Shown here: positions 25,431-38,000 of the stretch, piece after piece
How positions within the stretch are numbered: position 1 is the first letter of the stretch
How the letters are laid out: every line of letters starts with the position of its first letter
Assembly: GCF_051014685.1 (NCBI RefSeq)
Contig: NW_027479277.1
Location: forward strand, 62,001 to 126,000
From: Ptiloglossa arizonensis
Taxonomy: Eukaryota > Arthropoda > Insecta > Hymenoptera > Colletidae
Direction: 5' to 3'
DNA: 64,000 nt
Notes under the pieces: generated by a model
Seen by the model: only the letters and a program-made list of their open reading frames with translations
Told to the model about the DNA's origin: nothing
The model's database searches: none
Position numbers and translations under genes: made by a program

Positions 25431-26500
25431 CAATCCGTTCGCGACATATGGCAGTTTGAAGCTAAGAAATGGTTGAGAAGACAACAAATTTTTCGCAATT
25501 CTGCTGCTCCAAACGCTTAACCAGAATGGCCTAGGGAAAAAAATACGAATACAGTTGTAATCGGGCGAGTTTCTACTTTCAGACGCAGCAAGAATTTTGG
25601 TGTTTGGTCAATCCGTTCGCGAGATATGGGGGTTTGAAGCGAAAAAATGGTTGAGAAGAGAACAAATTTTTCGCAATTCTGCTGCTGCAAACGCTTAACC
25701 AGAATGTCCTAGGGGAAAAATACACGTACCGTTGTAATCGGGCAAGTTTCTTCTTTCAAAAGCAATAGGAATTTTTGGGTTAGGTCAATCCGTTCGCGAG
25801 ATATGGTAGCTTGAAGCTAAGAAATGGTTGAGAAGAGAACAAATTTTTCGCAATTCTGCTGCTCCAAACGCTTAACCAGAATGGCCTAGGGAAAAAATAC
25901 ACATACCGTTGTAATCGGGCGAGTTTCTACTTTCAGATGCAATAGGAATTTTTGGGTTAGGTCAATCCGTTCGCGACATATGGCAGTTTGAAGCTAAGAA
26001 ATGGTTGAGAAGACAACAAATTTTTCGCAATTCTGCTGCTCCAAACGCTTAACCAGAATGGCCTAGGGAAAAAAATACGAATACAGTTGTAATCGGGCGA
26101 GTTTCTACTTTCAGACGCAGCAAGAATTTTTGTGTTTGGTCAATCCGTTCGCGAGATATGGGGGTTTGAAGCGAAAAAATGGTTGAGAAGAGAACAAATT
26201 TTTCGCAATTCTGCTGCTCCAAACGCTTAACCAGAATGTCCTAGGGGAAAAATGCACGTACCGTTGTAATCGGGCGAGTTTCTACTTTCAAAAGCAATAG
26301 GAATTTTTGGGTTAGGTCAATCCGTTCGCGAGATATGGTAGCTTGAAGCTAAGAAATGGTTGAGAAGAGAACAAATTTTTCGCAATTCTGCTGCTCCAAA
26401 CGCTTAACCAGAATGGCCTAGGGAAAAAATACACATACCGTTGTAATCGGGCGAGTGTCTACTTTCAGATGCAATAGGAATTTTTGGGTTAGGTCAATCC
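25425..26500. repeat. Two copies of a 3-monomer block (531-bp period)
   Basis: The run GCGACATATGGCAG, GGGAAAAAAATACG, GCAGCAAG, GGGGGTTTGAAGCG, GTCCTAGGGG, GGTAGCTTGAAGC starts at about 25425 and recurs 531 bp on (CTAGGG at 25531 and 26062). Differences include AATTTTGGTG near 25594 versus AATTTTTGTG, GCTGCTGCAAACG near 25682 versus GCTGCTCCAAACG, and TTCTTCTTTC near 25748 versus TTCTACTTTC. From 26500 to about 26930 ordinary A-type monomers continue. Confidence 0.75.
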
Positions 26501-26929
26501 GTTCCCGAGATATGGGACTTTGAAGCTAAGAAATGTTTGGGAAGGCAAAAAATTTTTCGCAATTCTGCTGCTCCAAACGCTTAATCAGAATGGCCTAGGG
26601 AAAAAATAATCATACCGTTGTAATCGGGCGAGTTTCTACTTTCTGATGCAATAGGAATTTTTGGGTTAGGTGAATCCGTTCGCGAGATATGGGAGTTTGA
26701 AGACAAGAAATCGTTGAGAAGGCAAAAAATTTTTCGCAATTCTGCTGCTCCAAACGCTTAATCAGAATGGCCTAGGGAAAAAATAATCATACCGTTGTAA
26801 TCGGGCAAGTTTCTTCTTTCAAAAGCAATAGGAATTTTTGGGTTAGGTCAATCCGTTCGCGAGATATGGTAGCTTGAAGCTAAGAAATGGTTGAGAAGAG
26901 AACAAATTTTTCGCAATTCTGCTGCTCCA

Positions 26930-28724
26930 AAAGCTTAACCAGAATGGCCTAGGGGAAAAATACACGTATCCTTGTAATCGGGCGAGTTTCTATTTTCTAA
27001 TGCAATAGGAATTTTTGGGTTAGTTCAATCCGTTCGCGAGATATGAGAGTTTGAAGCTAAGAAATGTTTGAGAAGAGAACAAATTTTTCGCAATTCTGCT
27101 GCTCCAAACGCTTAACCAGATTGGCCTAGGGAAAAAATACACATACCGTTGTAATCGGGCGAGTTTCTACTTTCAGATGCAATAGGAATTTTTGGGGTAG
27201 GTCAATCCGTTCCCGAGATATGGGAGTTTGAAGACAAGAAATGGTTGAGAAGGCAAAAAATTTTTCGCAATTCTGCTGCTCCAAACGCTTAATCGGAATG
27301 GCCTAGGGAAAAAATAATCATACCGTTGTAATCGGGCGAGTTTCTACTTTCTGATGCAATAGGAATTTTTGGGTTAGGTGAATCCGTTCGCGAGATATGG
27401 GAGTTTGAAGACAAGAAATCGTTGAGAAGGAAAAAAATTTTTCGCAATTCTGCTGCTCCAAACGCTTATCCAGAATGTCCTAGGGAAAAAATTTACATAC
27501 CTTTATAATCGGGCGAGTTTCTACTTTCAGATGCAATAGGAATTTTTGGATTAGGTCAATCCGTTCGCGACATATGGCAGTTTGAAGCTAAGAAATGGTT
27601 GAGAAGACAACAAATTTTTCGCAATTCTGCTGCTCTAAACGCTTAACCAGAATGGCCTAGGGGAAAAATACACGTACCGTTGTAATCGGGCGAGTTTCTA
27701 TTTTCTAATGCAATAGGAATTTTTGGGTTAGTTCAATCCGTTCGCGAGATATGAGAGTTTGAAGCTAAGAAATGGTTGAGAAGAGAACAAATTTTTCGCA
27801 ATTCTGCTGCTCCAAACGCTTAACCAGAATGGCCTAGGGGAAAAATACACGTATCGTTGTAATCGGGCGAGTTTCTATTTTCTAATGCAATAGGAATTTT
27901 TGGGTTAGTTCAATCCGTTCGCGAGATATGAGAGTTTGAAGCTAAGAAATGGTTGAGAAGAGAACAAATTTTTCGCAATTCTGCTGCTCCAAACGCTTAA
28001 CCAGATTGGCCTAGGGAAAAAATACACATACCGTTGTAATCGGGCGAGTTTCTACTTTCAGATGCAATAGGAATTTTTGGGTTAGGTCAATCCGTTCCCG
28101 AGATATGGGAGTTTGAAGACAAGAAATGGTTGAGAAGGCAAAAAATTTTTCGCAATTCTGCTGCTCCAAACGCTTAATCAGAATGGCCTAGGGAAAAAAT
28201 AATCATACCGTTGTAATCGGGCGAGTTTCTACTTTCTGATGCAATAGGAATTTTTGGGTTGGATGAATCCGTTCGCGAGATATGGGAGTTTGAAGACAAG
28301 AAATCGTTGAGAAGGAAAAAAATTTTTCGCAATTCTGCTGCTCCAAACGCTTATCCAGAATGTCCTAGGGAAAAAATTTACATACCTTTATAATCGGGCG
28401 AGTTTCTCCTTTCAGATGCAATAGGAATTTTTGGGTTAGGTCAATCCGTTCGCGACATATGGCAGTTTGAAGCTAAGAAATGGTTGAGAAGACAACAAAT
28501 TTTTCGCAATTCTGCTGCTCCAAACGCTTAACCAGAATGGCCTAGGGGAAAAATACACGTACCGTTGTAATCGGGCGAGTTTCTATTTTCTAATGCAATA
28601 GGAATTTTTGGGTTAGTTCAATCCGTTCGCGAGATATGAGAGTTTGAAGCTAAGAAATGGTTGAGAAGAGAACAAATTTTTCGCAATTCTGCTGCTCCAA
28701 ACGCTTAACCAGAATGGCCTAGGG
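26930..28724. repeat. Two copies of a 5-monomer block (885-bp period)
   Basis: Segment 26930-27838 matches 27815-28724. Shared rare variants are CTATTTTCTAATGC, TTCCCGAGATATGGGAG, AAATCGTTGAGAAGGAAA, GAATGTCCTAGGG and AATTTACATACC (27490 and 28375). Differences include GGGGTAGGTC near 27194 versus GGGTTAGGTC, and GGTTAGGTG near 27373 versus GGTTGGATG near 28258. This is the third block in domain A with a step of five units. Confidence 0.8.
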
Positions 28725-28840
28725 AAAAAATACGCATACCGTTGTAATCGGGCGAGATTCTACTTTCAGTTACAATAGGAATTTTTGGATTAAGTCAATC
28801 CGTTCGCGAGATATGGGACTTTGAAGCTAAGAAATGGTTG

Positions 28841-31150
28841 ACAAGACAACAAATTTTCCGCACTTCTGCTGCTCCAATCGCTTATCCAGAATGGCCTAGG
28901 GGAAAAAAACACGTACCGTTGTAATCGGGCGAGTTTCTACTTTCAAAAGCAATAGGAATTTTTGGGTTAGGTCAATCCGTTCGCGAGATATGGTAGTTTG
29001 AAGCTAAGAAATGGTTGAGAACAGAACAAATTTTTCGCAATTCTGCTGCTCCAAACGCTTAACCAGATTGGCCTAGGGAAAAAATACACATACCGTTGTA
29101 ATCGGGCGAGTTTCTACTTTCAGATGCAATAGGAATCTTTGGGTTAGGTCAATCCGTTCGCGAGATATGGGAGTTTGAAGCTAAGAAATGGTTGAGAAGG
29201 CAAAAACTTTTTCGCAATTCTGCTGCTTCAAACGCATAACCAGAATGGCCTAGGGGAAAAATACACTTAACTTTATAATCGGGCGAGTTTCTACTTTCAG
29301 ATGCAATAGGAATTTTTGGGTTAGGTCAATCCGTTCGCGACATACGGCAGTTTGAAGCTAAGAAATGGTTGAGAAGACAACAAATTTTCGCAATTCTGCT
29401 GCTCCAAACGCTTAACCAGAATGGCCTAGGGAAAAAATACACATACCGTTGTAATCGGGCGAGTTTCTACTTTCAGATGCAATAGGAATTTTTGGGTTAG
29501 GTCAATCCGTTCGCGAGATATGGGACTTTGAAGCTAAGAAATGGTTGACAAGACAACAAATTTTCCGCACGTCTGCTGCTCCAATCGCTTATCCAGAATG
29601 GCCTAGGGGAAAAATACACGTACCGTTGTAATCGGGCGAGTTTCTACTTTCAGATGCAATCGGATTTTTGGGTTAGGTCAATCCGTTCGCGAGATATGAC
29701 AGTTTGAAGCTAAGAAATGGTTGAGAAGAGAACAAATTTTTCGCAATTCTGCTGCTCCAAACGCTTAACCAGAATGGCCTAGGGAAAAAATATGCATACC
29801 GTTGTAATCGGGCGAGCTTCTACTTTCAGTTGCAATAGGAATTTTTGGATTAGGTCAATCCGTTCGCGAGATATGGGACTTTGAAGCTAAGAAATGGTTG
29901 ACAAGACAACAAATTTTCCGCACTTCTGCTGCTCCAATCGCTTATCCAGAATGGCCTAGGGGAAAAATACACTTAACTTTATAATCGGGCGAGTTTCTAC
30001 TTTCAGATGCAATAGGAATTTTTGGGTTAGGTCAATCCGTTCGCGACATACGGCAGTTTGAAGCTATGAAATGGTGTGAAGACAACAAATTTTTCGCAAT
30101 TCTGCTGCTCCAAACGCTTAACCAGAATGGCCTAGGGAAAAAATACACATACCGTTGTAATCGGGCGAGTTTGTACTTTCAGGTGCAATAGGAATTTTGG
30201 GTTAGGTCAATCCGTTCGCGAGATATGGGACTTTGAAGCTAAGAAATGGTTGACAAGACAACAAATTTTCCGCACGTCTGCTGCTCCAATCGCTTATCCA
30301 GAATGCCTAGGGGAAAAATACACGTACCGTTGTAATCGGGCGAGTTTCTACTTTCAAAAGCAATAGGAATTTTTGGGTTAGGTCTATCCGTTCGCGAGAA
30401 ATGGTAGTTTGAAGCTAAGAAATGGTTGACAAGAGAACAAATTTTTCGCAATTCTGCTGCTCCAAACGCTTAACTAGACTGGCCTAGGGAAAAAATACAC
30501 ATACCGTTATAATCGGGCGAGTTTCTACTTTCAGATGCAATAGGAATTTTTGGGTTAGGTCAATCCGTTCGCGACATATGGCAGTTTGAAGCTAAGAAAT
30601 GGTTGAGAAGACAACAAATTTTACGCAATTCTGCTGCTCCAAACGCTTAACCAGAATGGCCTAGGGGAAAAATACACGTATCGTTGTAATCGGGCGAGTT
30701 TCTATTTTCTAATGCAATAGGAATTTTTGGGTTAGTTCAATCCGTTCGCGAGATATGAGAGTTTGAAGCTAAGAAATGGTTGAGAAGAGAACAAATTTTT
30801 CGCAATTCTGCTGCTCCAAACGCTTAACCAGATTGGCCTAGGGAAAAAATACACATACCGTTGTAATCGGGCGAGTTTCTACTTTCAGATGCAATAGGAA
30901 TTTTTGGGTTAGGTACATCCGTTCCCGAGATATGGGAGTTTGAGGACAAGAAATGGTTGAGAAGGCAAAAAATTTTTCGCAATTCTGCTGCTCCAAACGC
31001 TTAATCAGAATGGCCTAGGGAAAAAATAATCATACCGTTGTAATCGGGCGAGTTTCTACTTTCTGATGCAATAGGAATTTTTGGGTTAGGTGAATCCGTT
31101 CGCGAGATATGGGAGTTTGAAGACAAGAAATCGTTGAGAAGGAAAAAAAT
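28841..31150. repeat. Mosaic transition zone between subfamilies A and B
   Basis: The first TTGACAAGAC and the first CCAATCGCTTATCC appear at about 28840-28890. A-type signatures persist to the right: GCGACATATGGCAG near 30570, the CTATTTTCTAATGC class near 30710, and the AAATCGTTGAGAAGG class near 31130. Thirteen or so monomers therefore alternate in class. One-base deletions cluster here: TTTT for TTTTT at 29385, CGGATTTTT at 29661, a damaged AAGCTATGAAATGGTGTG at 30061, AATTTTGG at 30193 and GAATGCCTAG at 30301. The array register drops from about +7 bp at 28682 to about +1 bp at 35048. It looks like an older, less homogenised junction, which is inference. Short internal copies exist: the TTCCGCACGTCTGC monomer at 29565 recurs at 30270, four units (705 bp) on. 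Confidence 0.75.
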
Positions 31151-31814
31151 TTTTCGCAATTCTGCTGCTCCAATCGCTTATCCAGAATGGCCTAGGGGGA
31201 AAATACACGTACCGTTGTAATCGGGCGAGTTTCTACTTTCAAATGCAATAGGAATTTTTGCGTTAGGTCTATCCGTTCGCGAGATATGGGAGTTTGAAGC
31301 CAAGAAATGGTTGAGAAGGCAAAAAATTTTTCGCAATTCTGCTGCTTCAAACGCTTAACCAGAATGGCCTAGGGAAAAAATACACATACCGTTGTAATCG
31401 GGCGAGTTTCTACTTTCAGATGCAATAGGAATTTTTGGGTTAGGCTAATCCGTTCGCGAGATATGGGAGTTTGAAACTAAGAAATTGTTGAGAAGGCAAC
31501 AAATTTTTCGCACTTCTGCTGCTCCAAACGCTTAACCAGAATGGCCTAGGGAAAAAATACACATACCGTTGTAATCGGGCGAGTTTCTACTTTCAGATGC
31601 AATAGGAATTTTTGGGTTAGGTCAATCCGTTCGCGAGATATGGGAGTTTGAAGCTAAGAAATGGTTGACAAGACAGTAAATTTTTCGCACTTCTGCTTCT
31701 CCAATCGCTTAACCAGAATGGCCTAGGGAAGAAATACACATACCGTTGTAATCGGGTGAGTTTCTACTTTCAGACGCAATAGGAATTTTTGGGTTAGGTC
31801 AATCCGTTCGCGAC

Positions 31815-33345
31815 ATATGGGAGTTTGAAGCTAAGAAATGGTTGAGAAGACAACAAATTTTTCTCAATTCTGCTGCTCCAAACGCTTAACCAGAATGGTC
31901 CAGGGAAAAAATACACATACCATTGTAATCGGGCGAGTTTCTACTTTCAGATGCAATAGGAATTTTTGGGTTAGGTCAATCCGTTCGCGAGATATGGGAG
32001 TTTGAAGCTAAGAAATGGTTGAGAAGACAACAAATTTTTCGCACTTCTGCTGCTCCAAACGCTTAACCAGAATGGCCTAGGGAAAAAATACACATACCTT
32101 TGTATTCGGGAGAGTTTCTACTTTCAGACACAACAGGAATTTTTGGGTTAGGTCAATCCGTTCGCGAAATATGGGAGTTTGAAGCCAAGAAATGGTTGAC
32201 AAGACAACAAACTTTCCGCACTTCTGCTGCTCCAATCGCTTATCCAGAATGGCCTAGGGGGAAAATACACGTACCGTTGTAATCGGGCGAGTTTCTACTT
32301 TCAAATGCAATAGGAATTTTTGCGTTAGGTCTATCCGTTCGCGAGATATGGGAGTTTGAAGCCAAGAAATGGTTGAGAAGGCAAAAAATTTTTCGCAATT
32401 CTGCTGCTTCAAACGCTTAACCAGAATGGCCTAGGGAAAAAATACACATACCGTTGTAATCGGGCGAGTTTCTACTTTCAGATGCAATAGGACTTTTTGG
32501 GTTAGGTCAGTCCGTTCGCGAGATATGGGAGTTTGAAACCAAGAAATGGTTGAGGAGGCTAAAAATTTTTTGCAGTTCTGCTGCTTCAAAAGCTTAACCA
32601 GAATGGCCTAGGGAAAAAATACACATACCGTTGTAATTGGGCGAGTTTCTACTTTCAGATGCAATAGGAATTTTTGGGTTAGGTCAATCCGTTCGCGAGA
32701 TATGGGAGTTTAAAGCCAAGAAATGGTTGAGAAGGCAAAAAATTTTCGCAATTCTTCTGCACCAAACGCTTAACCAGAATGGCCTGGGGAAAAAATACAC
32801 ATTCCGTTGTAATCGGACGAGTATCTGCTTTCAGATGCAATAGGAATTTTTGTTTTAGGTCAATCCGTTCGCGAGATATGGGAGTTTGAAGCTAAGAAAT
32901 GGTTGAGAAGACAACAAATTTTTCGCACTTCTGCTGCTCCAAACGCTTAACCAGAATGGCCTAGGGAAAAAATACACATACCGTTGTAATTGGGCGAGTT
33001 TCTACTTTCAGATGCAATAGGAATTTTTGGGTTAGGTCAATCCGTTCGCGACGTATGGGAGTTTGAAGCTAAGAAACGGTTGAGAAGAGAACAAATTTTT
33101 CGCAATTCTGCTGCTCCAAACGCTTAACCAGAATGGCCTAGGGAAAAAATACACATACCGTTGTAATCGGGCGAGTTTCTACTTTCAGACGCAACAGAAA
33201 TTTTTGGGTTAGGTCAATCCGTTCGCGAGATATGGGAGTTTAAAGCCAAGAAATGGTTGAGAAGGCAAAAAATTTTTCGCAATTCTGCTGCACCAAACGC
33301 TTAACCAGAATGGCCTAGGGAAAAAATACACATACCGTTGTAATC
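31815..33345. repeat. Dispersed long block, left copy (partner at 61552-63083)
   Basis: About 1.53 kb repeated roughly 29.74 kb to the right in the same orientation. Rare variants occur in the same order in both: TTTTTCTCAATTC, GGTCCAGGG, ATACCATTGTAATC, CTTTGTATTCGGGAGAG, AGACACAACAGG, TTTTTGCAGTTCTGC, GTTTAAAGCCAAG, GGCCTGGGG, and TTTTTGTTTTAGG. Part of the block (from about 32400) is also present at 37005-38060. Around the block, 31151-31814 and 33346-33589 hold ordinary B-type monomers. Confidence 0.85.
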
Positions 33346-33589
33346 GGACGAGTTTCTGCTTTCAGATGCAATAGGAATTTTTGTGTTAGGTCAATCCGTT
33401 CGCGAGATATGGGAGTTTGAAGCTAAGAAATGGTTGAGAAGACAACAAATTTTTCGCACTTCTGCTGCTCCAAACGCTTAACCAGAATGGCCCAGGGAAA
33501 AAATACACATACCGTTGTAATCGGGCGAGTTTCTACTTTCAGATGCAATAGGAATTTTTGGGTTAGGTCATTCCGTTCGCGAGATATGG

Positions 33590-35048
33590 GAGTTTGAAGC
33601 TAAGAAATGGTTGAGAAGACAACAAATTTTTCGCACTTCTGCTGCTCCAAACGCTTAACCAGAATGGCCTATGGAAAAAATACACATACCGTTGTAATCG
33701 GGCGAGTTTCTACTTTCAGATGCAATAGGAATTTTTGGGTTAGGTCCATCCGTTCGCGAGATATGGGAGTTTGAAGCCAAGAAATGGTTGAGAAGGCAAA
33801 AAATTTTTCGCACTTCTGCTGCTCCAAACGCTTAACCAGAATGGCCTAGGGAAAAAATACACATATCTTTATAATCGGGCGAGTTTCTACTTTCAGATGC
33901 AATAGGAATTTTTGGGTTAGGCTAATCCGTTCGCGAGATATGGGAGTTTGAAGCTAAGAAATGGTTGAGAAGACAACAAATTTTTCGCAATTCTGCTGCT
34001 CCAAACGCTTAACCAGAATGGCCCAGGGAAAAAATACACATACCGTTGTAATCGGGCGAGTTTCTACTTTCAGATGCAATAGGAATTTTTGGGTTAGGTC
34101 AATCCGTTCGCGAGATATGGGAGTTTGAAGCTAAGAAATGGTTGACAAGACAGTAAATTTTTCGCACTTCTGCTTCTCCAATCGCTTAACCAGAATGGCC
34201 TAGGGAAGAAATACACATACCGTTGTAATCGGGTGAGTTTCTACTTTCAGACGCAATAGGAATTTTTGGGTTAGGTCAATCCGTTCGCGACATATGGGAG
34301 TTTGAAGCTAAGAAATGGTTGAGAAGACAACAAATTTTTCGCACTTCTGCTGCTCCAAACGCTTAACCAGAATGGCCTATGGAAAAAATACACATACCGT
34401 TGTAATCGGGCGAGTTTCTACTTTCAGATGCAATAGGAATTTTTGGGTTAGGTCCATCCGTTCGCGAGATATGGGAGTTTGAAGCCAAGAAATGGTTGAG
34501 AAGGCAAAAAATTTTTCGCACTTCTGCTGCTCCAAACGCTTAACCAGAATGGCCTAGGGAAAAAATACACATATCTTTATAATCGGGCGAGTTTCTACTT
34601 TCAGATGCAATAGGAATTTTTGGGTTAGGCTAATCCGTTCGCGAGATATGGGAGTTTGAAGCTAAGAAATGGTTGAGAAGACAACAAATTTTTCGCAATT
34701 CTGCTGCTCCAAACGCTTAACCAGAATGGCCCAGGGAAAAAATACACATACCGTTGTAATCGGGCGAGTTTCTACTTTCAGATGCAATAGGAATTTTTGG
34801 GTTAGGTCAATCCGTTCGCGAGATATGGGAGTTTGAAGCTAAGAAATGGTTGACAAGACAGTAAATTTTTCGCACTTCTGCTTCTCCAATCGCTTAACCA
34901 GAATGGCCTAGGGAAGAAATACACATACCGTTGTAATCGGGTGAGTTTCTACTTTCAGACGCAATAGGAATTTTTGGGTTAGGTCAATCCGTTCGCGACA
35001 TATGGGAGTTTGAAGCTAAGAAATGGTTGAGAAGACAACAAATTTTTC
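33590..35048. repeat. Two copies of a 4-monomer block (708-bp period)
   Basis: GGCCTATGGAAAAAATAC at 33666 recurs 708 bp on at 34374. It is followed in both copies by GGTCCATCC, ACACATATCTTTATAATC, GGCTAATCC, GGCCCAGGG, CAGTAAATTTTTC and GGGTGAGTTTC. The match breaks at about 35047, where TTTTTCTCAATTC faces TTTTTCGCACTTC. The right copy overlaps the start of the 21-monomer duplication, so this event and the larger one are nested. Confidence 0.8.
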
Positions 35049-38000
35049 TCAATTCTGCTGCTCCAAACGCTTAACCAGAATGGTCCAGGGAAAAAATACA
35101 CATACCGTTGTAATCGGGCAAGTTTCTACTTTCAGATGCAATAGGAACTTTTGGGTTAGGTGAATCCGTTCCCGAGATATGGGAGTTTGAAGACAAGAAA
35201 TGGTTGAGTAGGCAAAAAATTTTTCGCAATTCTGCTGCTCCAAACGCTTAACCAGAATGGCCTAGGGAAAATATACACATATCTTTATAATCGGGCGAGT
35301 TTCTACTTTCAGATGCAATAGGAATTTTTGGGTTAGGCTAATCCGTTCGCGAGATATGGGAGCTTGAAACTAAGAAATGGTTGAGAAGACATCAAATTTT
35401 TCGCACTTCTGCTGCTCCAAACGCTTAACCAGAATGGCCTAGGGAAAAAATACACATTCCGTTGTAATCGGGCGAGTTTCTACTTTCAGATGCAATAGAA
35501 ATTTTTGGGTTAGGTCAATCCGTTCGCGACATATGGGAGTTTGAAGCTAAGAAATGGTTGAGAAGACAACAAATTTTTCGCAATTCTTCTGCTCCAAACG
35601 CTTAACCAGAATGGCCCAGGGAAAAAATACACATACCGTTGTAATCGGGCGAGTTTCTACTTTCAGATGCAATAAGAATTTTTGGGTTAGGTCAATCCGT
35701 TCGCGAGATATGGGAGTTTGAAGACAAGAAATGGTTGAGAAGACAACAAATTTTTCGCAATTCTGCTGCTCCAAACGCTTAACCAGAATGGCCCAGGGAA
35801 AAAATACACATACCGTTGTAATCGGGCGAGTTTCTACTTTCAGATGCAATAGGAATTTTTGGGTTAGGTCAATCCGTTCGCGAGATATGGGAGTTTGAAG
35901 CTAAGAAATGGTTGACAAGACAATAAATTTTTCGCACTTCTGCTTCTCCAATCGCTTAACCAGAATGGCCTAGGGAAGAAATACACATACCGTTGTAATC
36001 GGGCGAGTTTCTACTTTCAGATGCAATAGGAATTTTTGGGTTAGGTCAATCCGTTCGCGAGATATGGGAGTTTGAAGCTAAGAAATGGTTGACAAGACAA
36101 CAAATTTTCCGCACTTCTGCTGCTCCAATCGCTTATCCAGAATAGCCTATGGGGAAAATACACATACCGTTGTAATCGGGCGAGTTTCTACTTTCAGACG
36201 CATCAGAAATTTTTGGGTTAGGTCAATCCGTTCGCGAGATATGGGAGTTTAAAGCCAAGAAATGGTTGAGAAGGCAAAAAATTTTTCGCAATTCTGCTGC
36301 ATCAAACGCTTAACCAGAATGGCCTAGGGAAAAAATACACATACCGTTGTAATCGGACGAGTTTCTGCTTTCAGATGCAATAGGAATTTTTGTGTTAGGT
36401 CAATCCGTTCGCGAGATATGGGAGTTTGAAGCTTAGAAATGGTTGAGAAGACAACAAATTTTTCGCACTTCTGCTGCTCCAAACGCTTAACCAGAATGGC
36501 CCAGGGAAAAAATACACATACCGTTGTAATCGGGCGAGTTTCTACTTTCAGATGCAATAGGAATTTTTGGGTTAGGTCAATCCGTTCGCGAGATATGGGA
36601 GTTTGAAGCTAAGAAATGGTTGACAAGTCAGTAAATTTTTCGCACTTCTGCTTCTCCAATCGCTTAACCAGAATGGCCTAGGGAAGAAATACACATACCG
36701 TTGTAATCGGGTGAGTTTCTACTTTCAGACGCAATAGGAATTTTTGGGTTAGGTCAATCCGTTCGCGACATATGGGAGTTTGAAGCTAAGAAATGGTTGA
36801 GAAGACAACAAATTTTTCTCAATTCTGCTGCTCCAAACGCTTAACCAGAATGGTCCAGGGAAAAAATACACATACCATTGTAATCGGGCGAGTTTCTACT
36901 TTCAGATGCAATAGGAATTTTTGGGTTAGGTCAATCCGTTCCCGAGATATGGGACTTTGAAGCTAAGAAATGTTTGGGAAGGCAAAAAATTTTTCGCAAT
37001 TCTGCTGCTTCAAACGCTTAACCAGAATGGCCTAGGGAAAAAATACACATACCGTTGTAATCGGGCGAGTTTCTACTTTCAGATGCAATAGGACTTTTTG
37101 GGTTAGGTCAGTCCGTTCGCGAGATATGGGAGTTTGAAACCAAGAAATGGTTGAGGAGGCTAAAAATTTTTCGCAGTTCTGCTGCTTCAAAAGCTTAACC
37201 AGAATGGCCTAGGGAAAAAATACACATACCGTTGTAATTGGGCGAGTTTCTACTTTCAGATGCAATAGGAATTTTTGGGTTAGGTCAATCCGTTCGCGAG
37301 ATATGGGAGTTTAAAGCCAAGAAATGGTTGAGAAGGCAAAAAATTTTTCGCAATTCTGCTGCACCAAACGCTTAACCAGAATGGCCTGGGGAAAAAATAC
37401 ACATACCGTTGTAATCGGACGAGTTTCTGCTTTCAGATGCAATAGGAATTTTTGTTTTAGGTCAATCCGTTCGCGAGATATGGGAGTTTGAAGCTAAGAA
37501 ATGGTTGAGAAGACAACAAATTTTTCGCACTTCTGCTGCTCCAAACGCTTAACCAGAATGGCCTAGGGAAAAAATACACATACCGTTGTAATTGGGCGAG
37601 TTTCTACTTTCAGATGCAATAGGAATTTTTGGATTAGTTCAATCCGTTCGCGACGTATGGGAGTTTGAAGCTAAGAAACGGTTGAGAAGAGAACAAATTT
37701 TTCGCAATTCTGCTGCTCCAAACGCTTAACCAGAATGGCCTAGGGAAAAAATACACATACCGTTGTAATCGGGCGAGTTTCTGCTTTCAGACGCAACAGA
37801 AATTTTTGGGTTAGGTCAATCCGTTCGCGAGATATGGGAGTTTAAAGCCAAGAAATGGTTGAGAAGGCAAAAAATTTTTCGCAATTCTGCTGCACCAAAC
37901 GCTTAACCAGAATGGCCTAGGGAAAAAATACACATACCGTTGTAATCGGACGAGTTTCTGCTTTCAGATGCAATAGGAATTTTTGTGTTAGGTCAATCCG

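Larger units (their letters stand above)
1..28840. repeat. Satellite subfamily A domain
   Basis: About 163 monomers share a set of variants that is rare or absent further right. They include GCGACATATGGCAG, TTGAGAAGAGAAC, GTCCTAGGGGAAAAATA followed by CACGTACC, AATAATCATACCG, and a GCAGCAGG or GCAGCAAG class carrying TTTGTGTTTGG and TACGAATACAG. The markers TTGACAAGAC and CCAATCGCTTATCC are missing until about 28840. Within the domain the classes follow one another in local orders that were copied as blocks of 2 to 19 monomers. This indicates that exchange has been more frequent inside the domain than with the domain to its right. Confidence 0.8.

Noticed and set aside
28841..31150. Retroelement or other insertion at the subfamily junction
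   Set aside because: The 177-bp register continues across the junction with only one-base losses. There is no long terminal repeat, target-site duplication or foreign sequence.
32100..32282. Plus-strand open frames of 60-84 codons at 22801, 32100, 32637, 48213, 58833, 61838, 62375 and 63613
   Set aside because: They are satellite read-through in the other strand. They overlap the minus-strand frames and recur wherever the same block was copied.
35547..35849. Minus-strand open frames of 60-100 codons at 1631, 4993, 30239, 35049, 35547, 36324, 38766, 39264, 40041, 42627, 43335, 45422, 45814, 47938 and 52079
   Set aside because: All translate the same 177-bp unit in one of two frames. Their ends are set by monomer class, not by gene structure.
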